This document shows positions 41,792 through 49,399 of a stretch of DNA of 52,615 nt, piece by piece (within the stretch, counting starts at the first letter, position 1; each line of letters opens with the position of its first letter). The DNA comes from JACPIA01 sp964655995 (lineage in GTDB: Bacteria > Patescibacteriota > Minisyncoccia > Phycocordibacterales > XYD1-FULL-46-19), in assembly GCA_964655995.1 (NCBI GenBank), contig CAZZPK010000005.1, forward strand, positions 1 through 52,615. The letters are read 5' to 3'. The notes under the pieces are model-generated. The model had not been told where the DNA came from. It saw only the letters and a program-made list of their open reading frames with translations, and did no database searches. The position numbers were made by a program, and so were the translations under genes.

Positions 41792-42021
41792 ATAAAACCT
41801 ATCGACAAGGCGGTATTGTTTCTGATCGCCAACAACAAATCATTAAATCTTTGGAGGGCCAAGGTTGGCTGGGGATTAAGGACATTGCCGATGCTGTGCC
41901 GGAGTGTAGCACTAAAACGGTACAGCGCGAGCTAGCGGCCCTGGTAGACAGTGGTGTCCTTAAAAAGCAGGGTGATCGGCGCTGGAGCCGGTATATCTTA
42001 GCCAAGGCCATTGCCAAATAG
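41353..42021 (+). CDS. Winged-helix DNA-binding protein, probably autoregulatory
   Basis: A 222-residue protein. The N-terminal 110 residues form a helical bundle (FVLKNQKLAQALYAVTAFCPDNEPLKLKLRDQA...) and the C-terminal 65 residues a DeoR-like winged helix (RQQQIIKSLEGQGWLGIKDIADAVPECSTKTVQRELAALVDSGVLKKQGDRRWSRY). A Lys/Asp-rich linker (ELKDIKDNK) is itself encoded by two AAAGGACA repeats. The motif cluster around the promoter suggests that the protein binds it and controls its own gene. It is divergent from ftsK. I know no name for the family. Confidence 0.8.
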   Translation: MTEQKDNMIKDRINIFVLKNQKLAQALYAVTAFCPDNEPLKLKLRDQAITLTTTLNTLKTDESTAYNLSFLNQVIINIHLILNLCDLALAGNVLSVMNISIIKQEYESLLKDAKEQLATNNLLDTTSSLPAFRPIDRPKELKDIKDNKTYRQGGIVSDRQQQIIKSLEGQGWLGIKDIADAVPECSTKTVQRELAALVDSGVLKKQGDRRWSRYILAKAIAK

Positions 42022-42069
42022 CTCCCTTTTTGCTATAGTAACGGGGTTTAATGGTTATCCACAAGGCAT

Positions 42070-42099
42070 TTGCTAGATGGCTTAACTGCTTGTTATAAT
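42070..42099 (+). promoter_or_regulatory. Promoter of the S-layer-like gene
   Basis: TTGCTA (42070-42075), 18-nt spacer, TATAAT (42094-42099). An inverted repeat GGCTTA...TAAGCC spans the -10. It would produce a leader of about 270 nt. Confidence 0.65.
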
Positions 42100-42105
42100 A
42101 AGCCC

Positions 42106-42378
42106 TAGTTGAGAACTGGCTGTTTTGTCTGTCCGCCGAGTACTTTGACAATAAAATATACCGCCCGACGATTATGTCTGAAACTCCTTTCCATCTTGTT
42201 TATTAACCTTTACCTTAAAAGCGATTCACCTTGCTTTGGGTGGAGGGTTAATAAAGTTTTGTTTAGGCCGTTAAACTCCGGCTCATTGTCGAATGAGTTG
42301 GAGTTTGGCCACGGTTTCCTAATAGGTGAATTATTAATTAGTTTATTAGTAAATTATTAAGTTGTGTTACAAAACTTT
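42106..42378 (+). promoter_or_regulatory. Long structured 5' leader of the S-layer-like mRNA
   Basis: There is no gene in 42022-42378 (357 nt). Besides the promoter, the main feature is a 14-bp hairpin (AAACTCCGGCTCAT / ATGAGTTGGAGTTT, two G-U pairs, loop TGTCGA) at 42273-42306, with flanking GGCC/GGCC. It is not T-tailed, so it is not a terminator. An AT-rich, unstructured stretch and no Shine-Dalgarno precede ATG 42379. Long structured leaders are typical of very stable S-layer mRNAs. Confidence 0.55.
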
Positions 42379-44424
42379 ATGAGTAAATTTAAATTTGCTT
42401 CATTGGTTGTAGCGCTTGCTTTAGTACTGGCTTTGGTTGGTGGCGTATCTACTGCTTCCGCCCAAACTTCCGGTGCTACCGACATTGCATCACTACAAGC
42501 TTTGATCGCTTCGTTGCAGGCTCAGATTGCTGCTTTAACTGGTGGTTCATCTGCTCCTGTGGCTAATGCATCTTTCACTCGCGATTTGACCATTGGGTCA
42601 CGCGGTGAAGATGTATCCGCATTACAAAGTATGTTGGTATCGAAGGGTTTCCTCACGATGCCAGCCGGCGTGCCAATGGGTTACTTTGGCGCTTTGACTA
42701 AGTCGGCTTTGGCTAAGTACCAGGCTTCAGTTGGTCTTCCAGCTACCGGTTACTTTGGTCCTTTGACTCGCGGTCAAATCGCTTCGTCAATGACTCCAAC
42801 AACCCCAACCACTCCTGGTACTCCTACAACTCCTGGCACCCCAACCACTCCTGGTACTCTCCAAGGTGGTGCCGGTGATATTACTGTTACCGAGCGAACA
42901 TCTGGTACTGAGGATGAGGTATTAGAGGGCGAGGAGGATGTTAAAGTTCTAGGCTTCGAGGTTGAGGCCGATGATTCAGATATCGCCATCACTTCTGTCC
43001 GCGTTGAGTTCGAGCATGATGGTTCTGGTTCAGACCGTCTTGACCGTTATGTTGACGAGGTTTCCATCATGATGGGTAACCAAGTAGTTGGTACTGTTGA
43101 TGCGGATGACTTCTCAGAGAGCAGCGATGTCTACTCTCGCAATATTGCTATCAATAATGCGATTGTACGAGATGGTGATACCACTCGCTTTTACGTTGTT
43201 GTTTCTGCAGTTAACAACATTGACAGTGATGACATCGGCGAGGATTGGGAAGTGGCTCTCGGTCAGATCCGTTTCCAAGATGCGACTGGCGCTACCTTAA
43301 CTGACAGTACTGGTACTGGAGTTAACGGTTCCATCAGCGAGACCTTCACCTTTGAGGATCTAGGTTCTTCTGGTGACGTTGAGCTCACTGTTAGCGAGGA
43401 TGACTCAAGTATTAACGAGACTCACACTGTTGCTGTAGATGATACCAGCGACACTAATGATGTTGAACTCTTGAGCTTCACCCTTGATGCTGAAGGTTCT
43501 GACATTTTCCTCAACACTCTCGTTATTGATGTTACTTCCAACAGCGGCACAGGTGTGACCGAAATCGCTAATGACTTCCGTTTGTTGATGGAAGGCAGTG
43601 AGGTTGGTACAGTAACCATCGATAAAGATTGTGATGGTGGAAGTGATGGTTTTGCTTCTTCAACCGATGAAGCGATCTGTGTAGTTATTAGTGATCTTGA
43701 TGATGATGATGTTGTAATCGAGGAGGGTGAAGAAGTAAACTTCATGCTCGTTGCTGACATCAACGATGTTGAGCTCGGCTTCGCTAGTGGTGATGACTTG
43801 TCAGCTTCTTTCGCTGGTCAAGTAATTGCTAGCAACGAGGATGGTATTGATGCCGATGATGAGAACGGTGATGCTCTAACCAACTCTGAGTTGTCAGGTA
43901 GCGTTTCCAGCACCAACATCAAATTCTTGTCTTCAGGTATTACTGTAAAGACAATCAGTACCAACAATCCTGAGCAAAATCTCATGGTTGAGGCTACTGC
44001 TACTGACAACACCGCGTTGTACGAAATCGTATTCGATGTAACCGCTATCGAGGATGACGCCTTCATCGAACTTGGCGCTGCTACTCGAGGCACTACAGAG
44101 AGCAACACTGGTGCTAACTTCGTTATTCAAGACGAAGATAACTCCTATGCTGCTACTACTACCGGTGCTATTGCCGGCTCTGACATTACTCGCGTAAGCG
44201 GCGGTTCTACTAGCGGTAACTTCGTAAGAATTAACGCTGGCAGCACGGCTCGCTTTAAGCTTGCTGTTACTTTCGATCCAGCTCACTTAACTGGTACTGC
44301 GGAGAACTACCGAATGTACTTGTACTCGGTTAACTTTGCAGGAACGGCTACTGACGCAGATAGTCAGCAAGTCTTGACTCCTGAGGCTGATTACCGAACT
44401 GGTTCAACCATTATCGGTAACTAA
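42379..44424 (+). CDS. Secreted peptidoglycan-binding, S-layer-like protein
   Basis: A 681-residue protein. A signal peptide (1-28, predicted cut after ASA) is followed by a short coiled-coil-like stretch (SLQALIASLQAQIAAL, 38-53), a PG_binding_1 domain (about 68-136; LTIGSRGEDVSALQSMLVSKGFL...GYFGALTKSALAKYQ), a Thr-Pro-Gly linker (139-160), then about 520 residues of very acidic, Asp/Ser/Thr-rich beta domains. Codon use is more uniform than in the neighbours, as in highly expressed genes. This fits a major cell-surface (S-layer) protein anchored to the wall. The linker is made of near-identical DNA repeats (about 42790-42860). ATG 42379 follows an in-frame GTG at 42364. Confidence 0.88.
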   Translation: MSKFKFASLVVALALVLALVGGVSTASAQTSGATDIASLQALIASLQAQIAALTGGSSAPVANASFTRDLTIGSRGEDVSALQSMLVSKGFLTMPAGVPMGYFGALTKSALAKYQASVGLPATGYFGPLTRGQIASSMTPTTPTTPGTPTTPGTPTTPGTLQGGAGDITVTERTSGTEDEVLEGEEDVKVLGFEVEADDSDIAITSVRVEFEHDGSGSDRLDRYVDEVSIMMGNQVVGTVDADDFSESSDVYSRNIAINNAIVRDGDTTRFYVVVSAVNNIDSDDIGEDWEVALGQIRFQDATGATLTDSTGTGVNGSISETFTFEDLGSSGDVELTVSEDDSSINETHTVAVDDTSDTNDVELLSFTLDAEGSDIFLNTLVIDVTSNSGTGVTEIANDFRLLMEGSEVGTVTIDKDCDGGSDGFASSTDEAICVVISDLDDDDVVIEEGEEVNFMLVADINDVELGFASGDDLSASFAGQVIASNEDGIDADDENGDALTNSELSGSVSSTNIKFLSSGITVKTISTNNPEQNLMVEATATDNTALYEIVFDVTAIEDDAFIELGAATRGTTESNTGANFVIQDEDNSYAATTTGAIAGSDITRVSGGSTSGNFVRINAGSTARFKLAVTFDPAHLTGTAENYRMYLYSVNFAGTATDADSQQVLTPEADYRTGSTIIGN

Positions 44425-44468
44425 TCTCACATTCTTTTCTAGTCGAACTAGATTAGGATAAGGTTTCC

Positions 44469-44497
44469 AAAAAACCACCCTTCGGGGTGGTTTTTTG
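44469..44497 (+). terminator. Intrinsic terminator of the S-layer-like gene
   Basis: AAAAAACCACCC-TTCG-GGGTGGTTTTTT: a 12-bp stem with UUCG tetraloop and T-tract. Confidence 0.95.
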
Positions 44498-44541
44498 TTG
44501 TACCTCTTTATCCTCCCCACCCCCTACATCCTCAACCCTTT

Positions 44542-44558
44542 CCAAGGTGAGACCTCGG
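44542..44558 (+). repeat. REP-like palindrome (variant), copy 1
   Basis: CCAAGGTGAGACCTCGG: one-base variant of CCGAGGTGAGACCTCGG, two 7-nt arms around GAG. Upstream of the RAYT gene. Confidence 0.8.
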
Positions 44559-44593
44559 AAAAGAATTATCCACACTAAGATTCCCAAGGTATT

Positions 44594-44610
44594 CCGAGGT
44601 GAGACCTCGG
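44594..44610 (+). repeat. REP-like palindrome, copy 2
   Basis: CCGAGGTGAGACCTCGG, 16 nt before the transposase ATG. A TATAAT-like sequence (AGTATAATTT) lies between the palindrome and the start codon. Confidence 0.85.
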
Positions 44611-44626
44611 ATAGTATAATTTTGAA

Positions 44627-45289
44627 ATGGAAAGAAAAACTCCTTTAATGGTTGATGAGTGGTATCACTTATATAGCAGGGGTAACGATAGAAGGGTTAT
44701 CTTTAATGACAATAACGATTATTTGCGTTTTCTAAAGCTTTTGTATACATGTAATTCTTCCAAATCGATTACTCTCAAGACTATCCCCGATCCAGTATTT
44801 ACCTTTGACCGAGGTGAGACCTCGGTAGAAATTGGTGCTTACTGTTTGATGCCAAACCATTTCCATCTTTTGATTAAAGGTCTTACAGAAAATGGTATTT
44901 CATTATTTATGCAAAAATTACTTACTGGTTATTCCATGTATTTCAACATTAAAAACCAGCGAACGGGTAAATTATTTGATGGTGTTTTCAGATCGGTTCA
45001 TATCGAAGATGATAGGTATTTTCGCTATTTGATGTCATATATCCACTTGAATCCAGTTAAGTTAGTTGAGCCAAAATGGAAAGAAGAGGGTATAAAAGAT
45101 ATACCAACTATAAAGACGTTCTTGAAAAATTATTACCCATCAAGTTTTGTTGATTACGCTAATTCCAAGGTCTCACCTCGGAATGAAAGAAGTATCTTAT
45201 CATTAAATAATTTGCCAATTGAATTTGGGAGACGTGATTTTGAAACAGAATTAACTGATTGGTTGGAGTATCAAACGATGTTAAAATGA
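44627..45289 (+). CDS. REP-associated tyrosine (Y1, HUH) transposase, RAYT-like
   Basis: A 220-residue TnpA_REP/Y1_Tnp protein. The HUH motif is N77-H78-F79-H80 in CLMPNHFHLLIK, the N-terminal WYHLYSRGNDRRVIF and the catalytic-tyrosine region KLLTGYSMYFN (Y102 or Y105) are present, as is FRYLMSYIHLNPVK. Such enzymes nick and join single-stranded REP hairpins. The gene is AT-rich relative to its surroundings, pointing to transfer. A REP palindrome lies inside the frame at codons 61-66, and another, inverted, near the 3' end. Its stop (TGA) overlaps the next ATG. Confidence 0.9.
   Translation: MERKTPLMVDEWYHLYSRGNDRRVIFNDNNDYLRFLKLLYTCNSSKSITLKTIPDPVFTFDRGETSVEIGAYCLMPNHFHLLIKGLTENGISLFMQKLLTGYSMYFNIKNQRTGKLFDGVFRSVHIEDDRYFRYLMSYIHLNPVKLVEPKWKEEGIKDIPTIKTFLKNYYPSSFVDYANSKVSPRNERSILSLNNLPIEFGRRDFETELTDWLEYQTMLK
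44809..44825 (+). repeat. REP-like palindrome, copy 3, inside the transposase gene
   Basis: CCGAGGTGAGACCTCGG read in frame as D-R-G-E-T-S; the frame is kept. Confidence 0.85.
45165..45181 (-). repeat. REP-like palindrome (variant), copy 4, inverted
   Basis: CCAAGGTCTCACCTCGG on the plus strand, i.e. the inverse orientation of copies 1-3; inside the transposase 3' region. Confidence 0.8.
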
Positions 45290-46290
45290 AAGTAATTTTT
45301 AGTATGTACTCTAAATATAATCGCGGGGTGTCGGACTGGGGGCTGTTGGGGGTAGTGGCCGGGGTGCTGTTTGTGGCTTGGATAGTAACAGGCGGGCCGG
45401 GGCGAGAGGCGGGCGGGCCCTTTTTAACCACTGCCACTTCTACCAAACTACAGGCTGATACCGCTAAATCAAGCGGCGGATTTTTTGGTCGGCGCGCCAC
45501 CGACTATCAAACTACTGGCGACCCCTCTTTATACTCGCCCTGGCGGGGAGTTATAGAGCTTGAGCGGGGCAGTGCCGGCTCCACCGACTACTCTAACGAG
45601 GAGTATGTGATTATTAAAAATGTCTCCCGCTCCGGCCAACCGGTAACGATTACCGGTTGGCGGCTCAAAAATGCCGGCGATACCAGGCGTTATCCTACCG
45701 ACTATGGTTATCGCCAGGGCCAAGCGGCGATTGTGCCGATTCAAACGGGCGCTTTGCTTTTGCTCCCGAGCGGCTTGGGCATACAACAGCCGATTACTTT
45801 GGCGCCCCGTGAAAGGGCAGTGGTTTTAAGCGGCGGGGTTTTAAGATCGCGCCCGATCAAAATCCAAACCAATTTTAAGGTCAACAAATGCTCGGGTTAT
45901 TTGGAGGCCTTGCCGGAATACAAGTTTTATCCAGCCATCAAATTACAGTGCCCTGATCCGGAGAGCGAGCCGGAGTTTAGCACCTTAGACGACAAGTGCT
46001 ACAACTTTGTCCGCCGGATGTCGCGCTGTCACACGCCGGAGTTTAACGAGTCTACCGACAGGGAGCCGGCTAATGTCGACGGCGTAACGGGCCTCTCGCG
46101 CACCTGCCGCAATTTCTTAAAAGAGCGGTATAATTACAATAGTTGTATTGCGCGCCATGCCGGCGACGCCGATTTTTACACCAATGAGTGGCGCATCTTT
46201 TTAAATGTCGGAGCCCTATGGTTTAACAACCGCGAGACGATCAGTTTGTACGATGCGGAAGGATTATTGGTCGACCAGATCAGCTATTAA
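45286..46290 (+). CDS. Membrane-anchored lamin-tail-like (LTD) surface protein
   Basis: A 334-residue protein starting at ATG 45286 (overlapping the transposase TGA; an ATG at 45304 is possible). A membrane helix (about residues 18-36) is followed by an extracellular region. Residues about 85-195 resemble a lamin-tail domain (YSNEEYVIIKNVSRSGQPVTITGWRLKN...). The C-terminal part has eight or so cysteines (CSGY, CPDP, KCYNF, SRCH, TCRNF, SCIARH) likely to form disulfides, which the DsbA/VKOR pair could supply, and ends with another LTD-like strand set (NEWRIFLNVGALWFNNRETISLYDAEGLLVDQISY). Role unknown, surface location inferred. Confidence 0.75.
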   Translation: MKVIFSMYSKYNRGVSDWGLLGVVAGVLFVAWIVTGGPGREAGGPFLTTATSTKLQADTAKSSGGFFGRRATDYQTTGDPSLYSPWRGVIELERGSAGSTDYSNEEYVIIKNVSRSGQPVTITGWRLKNAGDTRRYPTDYGYRQGQAAIVPIQTGALLLLPSGLGIQQPITLAPRERAVVLSGGVLRSRPIKIQTNFKVNKCSGYLEALPEYKFYPAIKLQCPDPESEPEFSTLDDKCYNFVRRMSRCHTPEFNESTDREPANVDGVTGLSRTCRNFLKERYNYNSCIARHAGDADFYTNEWRIFLNVGALWFNNRETISLYDAEGLLVDQISY

Positions 46291-46294
46291 AATC

Positions 46295-47581
46295 ATGATT
46301 AAAGATTCTAAAACAAAAATCGTGGTAGTGGGCGGTGGCTTTGGCGGAGTTTACACTTTGCGCGCCTTAACCCGGTTGTTTGCCGCCGAGAGCGCGGTTG
46401 AGATCACTCTGGTCAGCGAGCGCAATTATTTTACCTTCCATCCACTACTTACCGAGGTGGCCACTGGCAACGTCTCGCCCGAAAATGCGGTGGTCCCGCT
46501 CCGGCCGATGTTGCGCGCCGGCCAAGACCAACTGCTTGTCGCCTCGGTCAAGTCGATTAATCTCAATAAGCGAGAGGTCAAGACCAGCGTCGGCACCATA
46601 CCTTACGATTATTTGGTTTTGGCCACCGGCGCGGAGACCGAGTTTTTTAACATCCCTGGGGCGGCGGCGCACAGCTTTACCTTAAAAAGCTTACACGACG
46701 CTTTGGTTTTAAAAAATCACTTTTTGGAGTGCTTTGAGAAGGCTCTTTTGGCCAAAAAGCCGGAGGAGCGCGAGGCTCTGCTCCACTTTGCGGTGGTGGG
46801 TGGCGGCCCGACGGGTCTTGAGCTTATTACCGAGATGGCCGATTTTTTGCGCGACACTTTCCGCCTGTATTATCCGCCGGAGATCATCGCTTTGGTGCGG
46901 TTTACTTTAGTTGAGCGTGGCGGCGAGGTGTTATCCAAACTCTCGGCACCTCTGCGGGCCGCTGGGCGGCGCGCCTTGGAGCACAAAGGTGTGGCGGTCA
47001 AATTTAATACCGCGGTCGCTGAGGTGGGCAAGGATTTTATTAAAACCGCTGACGGTGAGATAATCTCTACTCATACGGTGGTGTGGACAGCCGGTGTCCG
47101 GCCGCGCCTGCCCGCTTTTGACGAGGCCGCGCCGCCTAAAGCGGCCGAGGACGGTCGCTTGATCGCCAACAATTGGCTGCAATTAGACGGCTTTAATGAG
47201 GTCTTTGTGGTTGGCGATATGGCCCTGGTTACCGACATCGCTTCGCCTCATGACCACTTGCCGGCTCTGGCCCAAGTGGCCACCAAGGAGGCTGTGGCGG
47301 TGGCTAAAAACATCAAGCGGCTTTATCATCAGCGGCCGCTTAAACTCTTTCGTTACCACTCGGCGGGCACTTTGGTCTCGGCCGGCGAGTGGTGGGCGCT
47401 CGGCGAGATAGGGGGCCTCTTTTTTGAAGGGCGCTTGGCTTGGCTTTTGTGGCGCCTGGTTTACTGGTGGAAGTTGCCTAGCAGGGTTAAAAAATTGCAG
47501 GTGGCCCTCGATTGGCTGATTGATCTCGGTTTGCCGCGCGACTTGTCCAACTTTGGCGATTATACCCGCAAGTTAAAGTGA
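46295..47581 (+). CDS. ndh: Type II NADH:quinone oxidoreductase (NDH-2)
   Basis: A 428-residue NDH-2-like flavoprotein from ATG 46295. FAD-binding KIVVVGGGFGGVYTLRAL (residues 7-24), the second nucleotide-binding motif AVVGGGPTGLELITEMADFL (about 164-183), VWTAGVRPRLP and VFVVGDMA are clear. The C-terminal amphipathic segment (WLLWRLVYWWKLPSRVKKLQVALDWLIDLG) would attach it to the membrane. It passes electrons from NADH to quinone without pumping protons. It would supply the quinone pool used by VKOR. A 36-codon membrane ORF follows 4 nt later. Confidence 0.92.
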   Translation: MIKDSKTKIVVVGGGFGGVYTLRALTRLFAAESAVEITLVSERNYFTFHPLLTEVATGNVSPENAVVPLRPMLRAGQDQLLVASVKSINLNKREVKTSVGTIPYDYLVLATGAETEFFNIPGAAAHSFTLKSLHDALVLKNHFLECFEKALLAKKPEEREALLHFAVVGGGPTGLELITEMADFLRDTFRLYYPPEIIALVRFTLVERGGEVLSKLSAPLRAAGRRALEHKGVAVKFNTAVAEVGKDFIKTADGEIISTHTVVWTAGVRPRLPAFDEAAPPKAAEDGRLIANNWLQLDGFNEVFVVGDMALVTDIASPHDHLPALAQVATKEAVAVAKNIKRLYHQRPLKLFRYHSAGTLVSAGEWWALGEIGGLFFEGRLAWLLWRLVYWWKLPSRVKKLQVALDWLIDLGLPRDLSNFGDYTRKLK

Positions 47582-47585
47582 ATTT

Positions 47586-47696
47586 ATGCCTTATTTTAAC
47601 TACTCATTTTTTAAGATGGCGCTTGGTTTTGCGGCTCTGATCTTGATCGGCGTGGTGGTGTTGATCTTGACTAAAAATATCGATTTGCTACAGTAG
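47586..47696 (+). CDS. 36-residue single-helix membrane protein
   Basis: ATG 47586 opens a 36-codon frame with one strong hydrophobic helix (about residues 11-29; KMALGFAALILIGVVVLILTK) and a charged end. It starts 4 nt after ndh with no ribosome binding site, so it would depend on coupling. Possibly an NDH-2-associated peptide; unproven. The rplJ promoter lies inside its last codons. Confidence 0.55.
   Translation: MPYFNYSFFKMALGFAALILIGVVVLILTKNIDLLQ
47667..47694 (+). promoter_or_regulatory. rplJ-rplL promoter
   Basis: TTGACT (47667-47672), 16-nt spacer, TACAGT (47689-47694). The predicted start point (~47701) coincides with the beginning of the L10 leader. Confidence 0.7.
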
Positions 47697-47700
47697 CCTT

Positions 47701-47812
47701 AGCCCGCAAAGACTATAGGTTTACCCCGTAAAGCGCAGACGCCACGGGGCAAGTAAATCCTATATAGCCGGTCGATGTTTTAACTTTGCGCGGCCTTAGG
47801 CCGTTTTTATTT
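47701..47812 (+). promoter_or_regulatory. Ribosomal protein L10 leader with attenuator
   Basis: The RNA from ~47701 folds as an outer stem TATAGG-TTTAC / GTAAATCCTATA (47714-47724 with 47752-47763, one bulged A) that encloses CCCCGT / ACGGGG (47724-47729 with 47744-47749). The internal GCAAAGACTATAGG segment is reminiscent of known L10 leaders, which bind the L10-L12 complex. It is followed by a terminator hairpin (47790-47812) just before rplJ. Confidence 0.65.
47790..47812 (+). terminator. Attenuator hairpin before rplJ
   Basis: CGGCC-TTA-GGCCG (47791-47803) followed by TTTTTATTTT, ending 8 nt before the rplJ ATG. Read-through is needed to express rplJ, so this is probably a regulated terminator. 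Confidence 0.7.
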
Positions 47813-47820
47813 TGCAATTT

Positions 47821-48309
47821 ATGGCAATTACCAAACAAAAAAAAGAGGCAATCAGTGCCAAACTCGAGCAAATTGTCCGCGAGATGCCGGGCATCGTCTT
47901 TGTTAATTTCCACGGTTTGTCGATGGCGGCGACCACCGAGCTCCGCAAGGCGCTCCGTGCCGCCGGCCTCGGCTACCTGGTGGTTAAAAAGACTCTGCTT
48001 AAGCGAGTACTTGATCAGGCTAAATTCGGCGGCACGATGCCGCCGCTTGACGGCGAGATCGCCATCGCTTACGGCACCGATCCGTTGGCCGGCGCCCAAG
48101 GCGTTTACGCTTTTGAGAAGAAGTATAAAGACGCCCTGGCGATTGTGGGGGGCATCTTCCAGGGTTCTTTTGCCGACAAGGTGTTAATGACCAGCTTGGC
48201 GACGATCCCATCGCGCGAGACTTTGTATGCTCAAGTGGTTAATGTGATCAACTCGCCAATCCAGGGCTTGGTTATGGCTTTGCACCAGATTGCCGAGACT
48301 AAAAAATAA
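47821..48309 (+). CDS. rplJ: 50S ribosomal protein L10
   Basis: A 162-residue L10. KQKKEAISAKLEQIVREMPGIVFVNFHGLSMAATTELRKALRAAGLGYLVVKKTLLKRVLDQ is a typical N-terminal domain; the C-terminal helix that binds L12 dimers is present (LYAQVVNVINSPIQGLVMALHQIAE). No Shine-Dalgarno; the start codon follows the attenuator's T-tract. Confidence 0.95.
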   Translation: MAITKQKKEAISAKLEQIVREMPGIVFVNFHGLSMAATTELRKALRAAGLGYLVVKKTLLKRVLDQAKFGGTMPPLDGEIAIAYGTDPLAGAQGVYAFEKKYKDALAIVGGIFQGSFADKVLMTSLATIPSRETLYAQVVNVINSPIQGLVMALHQIAETKK

Positions 48310-48335
48310 TTAGCAATTAATTAAAATCAAAATTT

Positions 48336-48734
48336 ATGGAAGAGACAACAAAAGCGGCTGTGCCGGAAAAGTTCCAAAAACTGGTTGAGCAAATCGAGAC
48401 AATGAGCGTCCTTGAGCTCCATGAGCTGGTAAAAGTGCTCGAGGCCAAGTTTGGCGTTTCGGCTCAAGCGGTAGTCGTTGCCGGCAACGCCGGTGCCGGT
48501 GCCGCTGCCGGTGATGAGGAAAAAGACTCCTTTAACGTAGAGCTCACCGCCGCTGGCGAGCAAAAGATCCAAGTAATCAAGGCGGTTAAAGAGGCTTTGG
48601 GCTTGGGCTTAAAAGAGGCTAAAGATTTGGTTGACGCCGCCCCGGCGATGCTTAAAGAGGGGATGAAAAAGGACGACGCTAATAAGCTCAAAGAGGCAGT
48701 CGAGGTCGCCGGCGGCAAAGTGACTCTCAAGTAA
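48336..48734 (+). CDS. rplL: 50S ribosomal protein L7/L12
   Basis: A 132-residue L7/L12. The N-terminal dimerisation helices (VEQIETMSVLELHELVKVLEAKFGV), an Ala/Gly hinge (about 50-62) and the C-terminal factor-binding domain (EEKDSFNVELTAAGEQKIQVIKAVKEALGLGLKEAKDLVDAAP) are all present. It forms the stalk with L10. Confidence 0.97.
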   Translation: MEETTKAAVPEKFQKLVEQIETMSVLELHELVKVLEAKFGVSAQAVVVAGNAGAGAAAGDEEKDSFNVELTAAGEQKIQVIKAVKEALGLGLKEAKDLVDAAPAMLKEGMKKDDANKLKEAVEVAGGKVTLK

Positions 48735-48749
48735 GACCGGCTAAAGATT

Positions 48750-49319
48750 ATGGAGACGCTGGCCACTTTGCTTGGCGGTGAGGCAAGGCTCCGTTTGCTC
48801 CAGCTCTTACTGTGGCATCCGGGGACGAGCTTTACTGTCGACCAATTGGCGGTTAAGTCCAAGTTAAAGCCGGAGGTGATCCGCAAAGAGCTGGGGGTAT
48901 TGGTCGCGGCTAAAATCGCGCGAGTCAAACCAGAACGCGGCAAGCGGGCGTGGACGCTCCTGCCGCGTTTGGCGTTATTGCCCGAGCTTAAGAGCTTATT
49001 GGCGGCTCATGCCGCCTTGCATCAATCGGAGATTGTCCGGCGAGTCAAAGCCGCGGGGCGGGTGCGCTATTTGGTGGTGGCCGGGCTCTTTATCAACAAG
49101 GAAAGCCGGGTTGACATATTGGCGGTTGGCGACAAGCTTAAAAAGCCGATCATTGAGCGATTGATTGCCGATTTGGAGGCCGCTTTGGGGCGCGAGCTGA
49201 CCTATGCGGTGCTTGGGACGGAGGACTATCTCTTCCGCCTCCACTCAAGCGACCGCTTTGTCCGGGATATTTTGGATTATCCACATTTGGTCCTGATTGA
49301 CCGCCTGCCCGGACCTTAA
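48750..49319 (+). CDS. Winged-helix protein with nucleotidyltransferase-like C-terminus
   Basis: A 189-residue protein. Residues 1-75 form an ArsR-type winged helix (LLGGEARLRLLQLLLWHPGTSFTVDQLAVKSKLKPEVIRKELGVLVAAKIARV). The C-terminal half resembles the minimal nucleotidyltransferase-like domain of small regulators (RYLVVAGLFINKESRVDILAVGDKLKKPIIERLIADLEAALGRELTYAVL), although the usual GSxARG signature is not obvious; VDILAVGD supplies the conserved aspartate. Substrate and DNA target are unknown. It follows rplL by 15 nt. Confidence 0.7.
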   Translation: METLATLLGGEARLRLLQLLLWHPGTSFTVDQLAVKSKLKPEVIRKELGVLVAAKIARVKPERGKRAWTLLPRLALLPELKSLLAAHAALHQSEIVRRVKAAGRVRYLVVAGLFINKESRVDILAVGDKLKKPIIERLIADLEAALGRELTYAVLGTEDYLFRLHSSDRFVRDILDYPHLVLIDRLPGP

Positions 49320-49399
49320 TTGTGCTATCATTAAAGCTAGACATTACCAGAAAGTTAGGGTCGAGTATTTTAGTAATTAAGTAAAATATCAATAAAAAT

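Noticed and set aside
42109..42360. An 83-residue frame in the S-layer leader
   Set aside because: It covers the leader hairpin, has a non-ATG start and no SD; the region reads better as a 5' untranslated leader.
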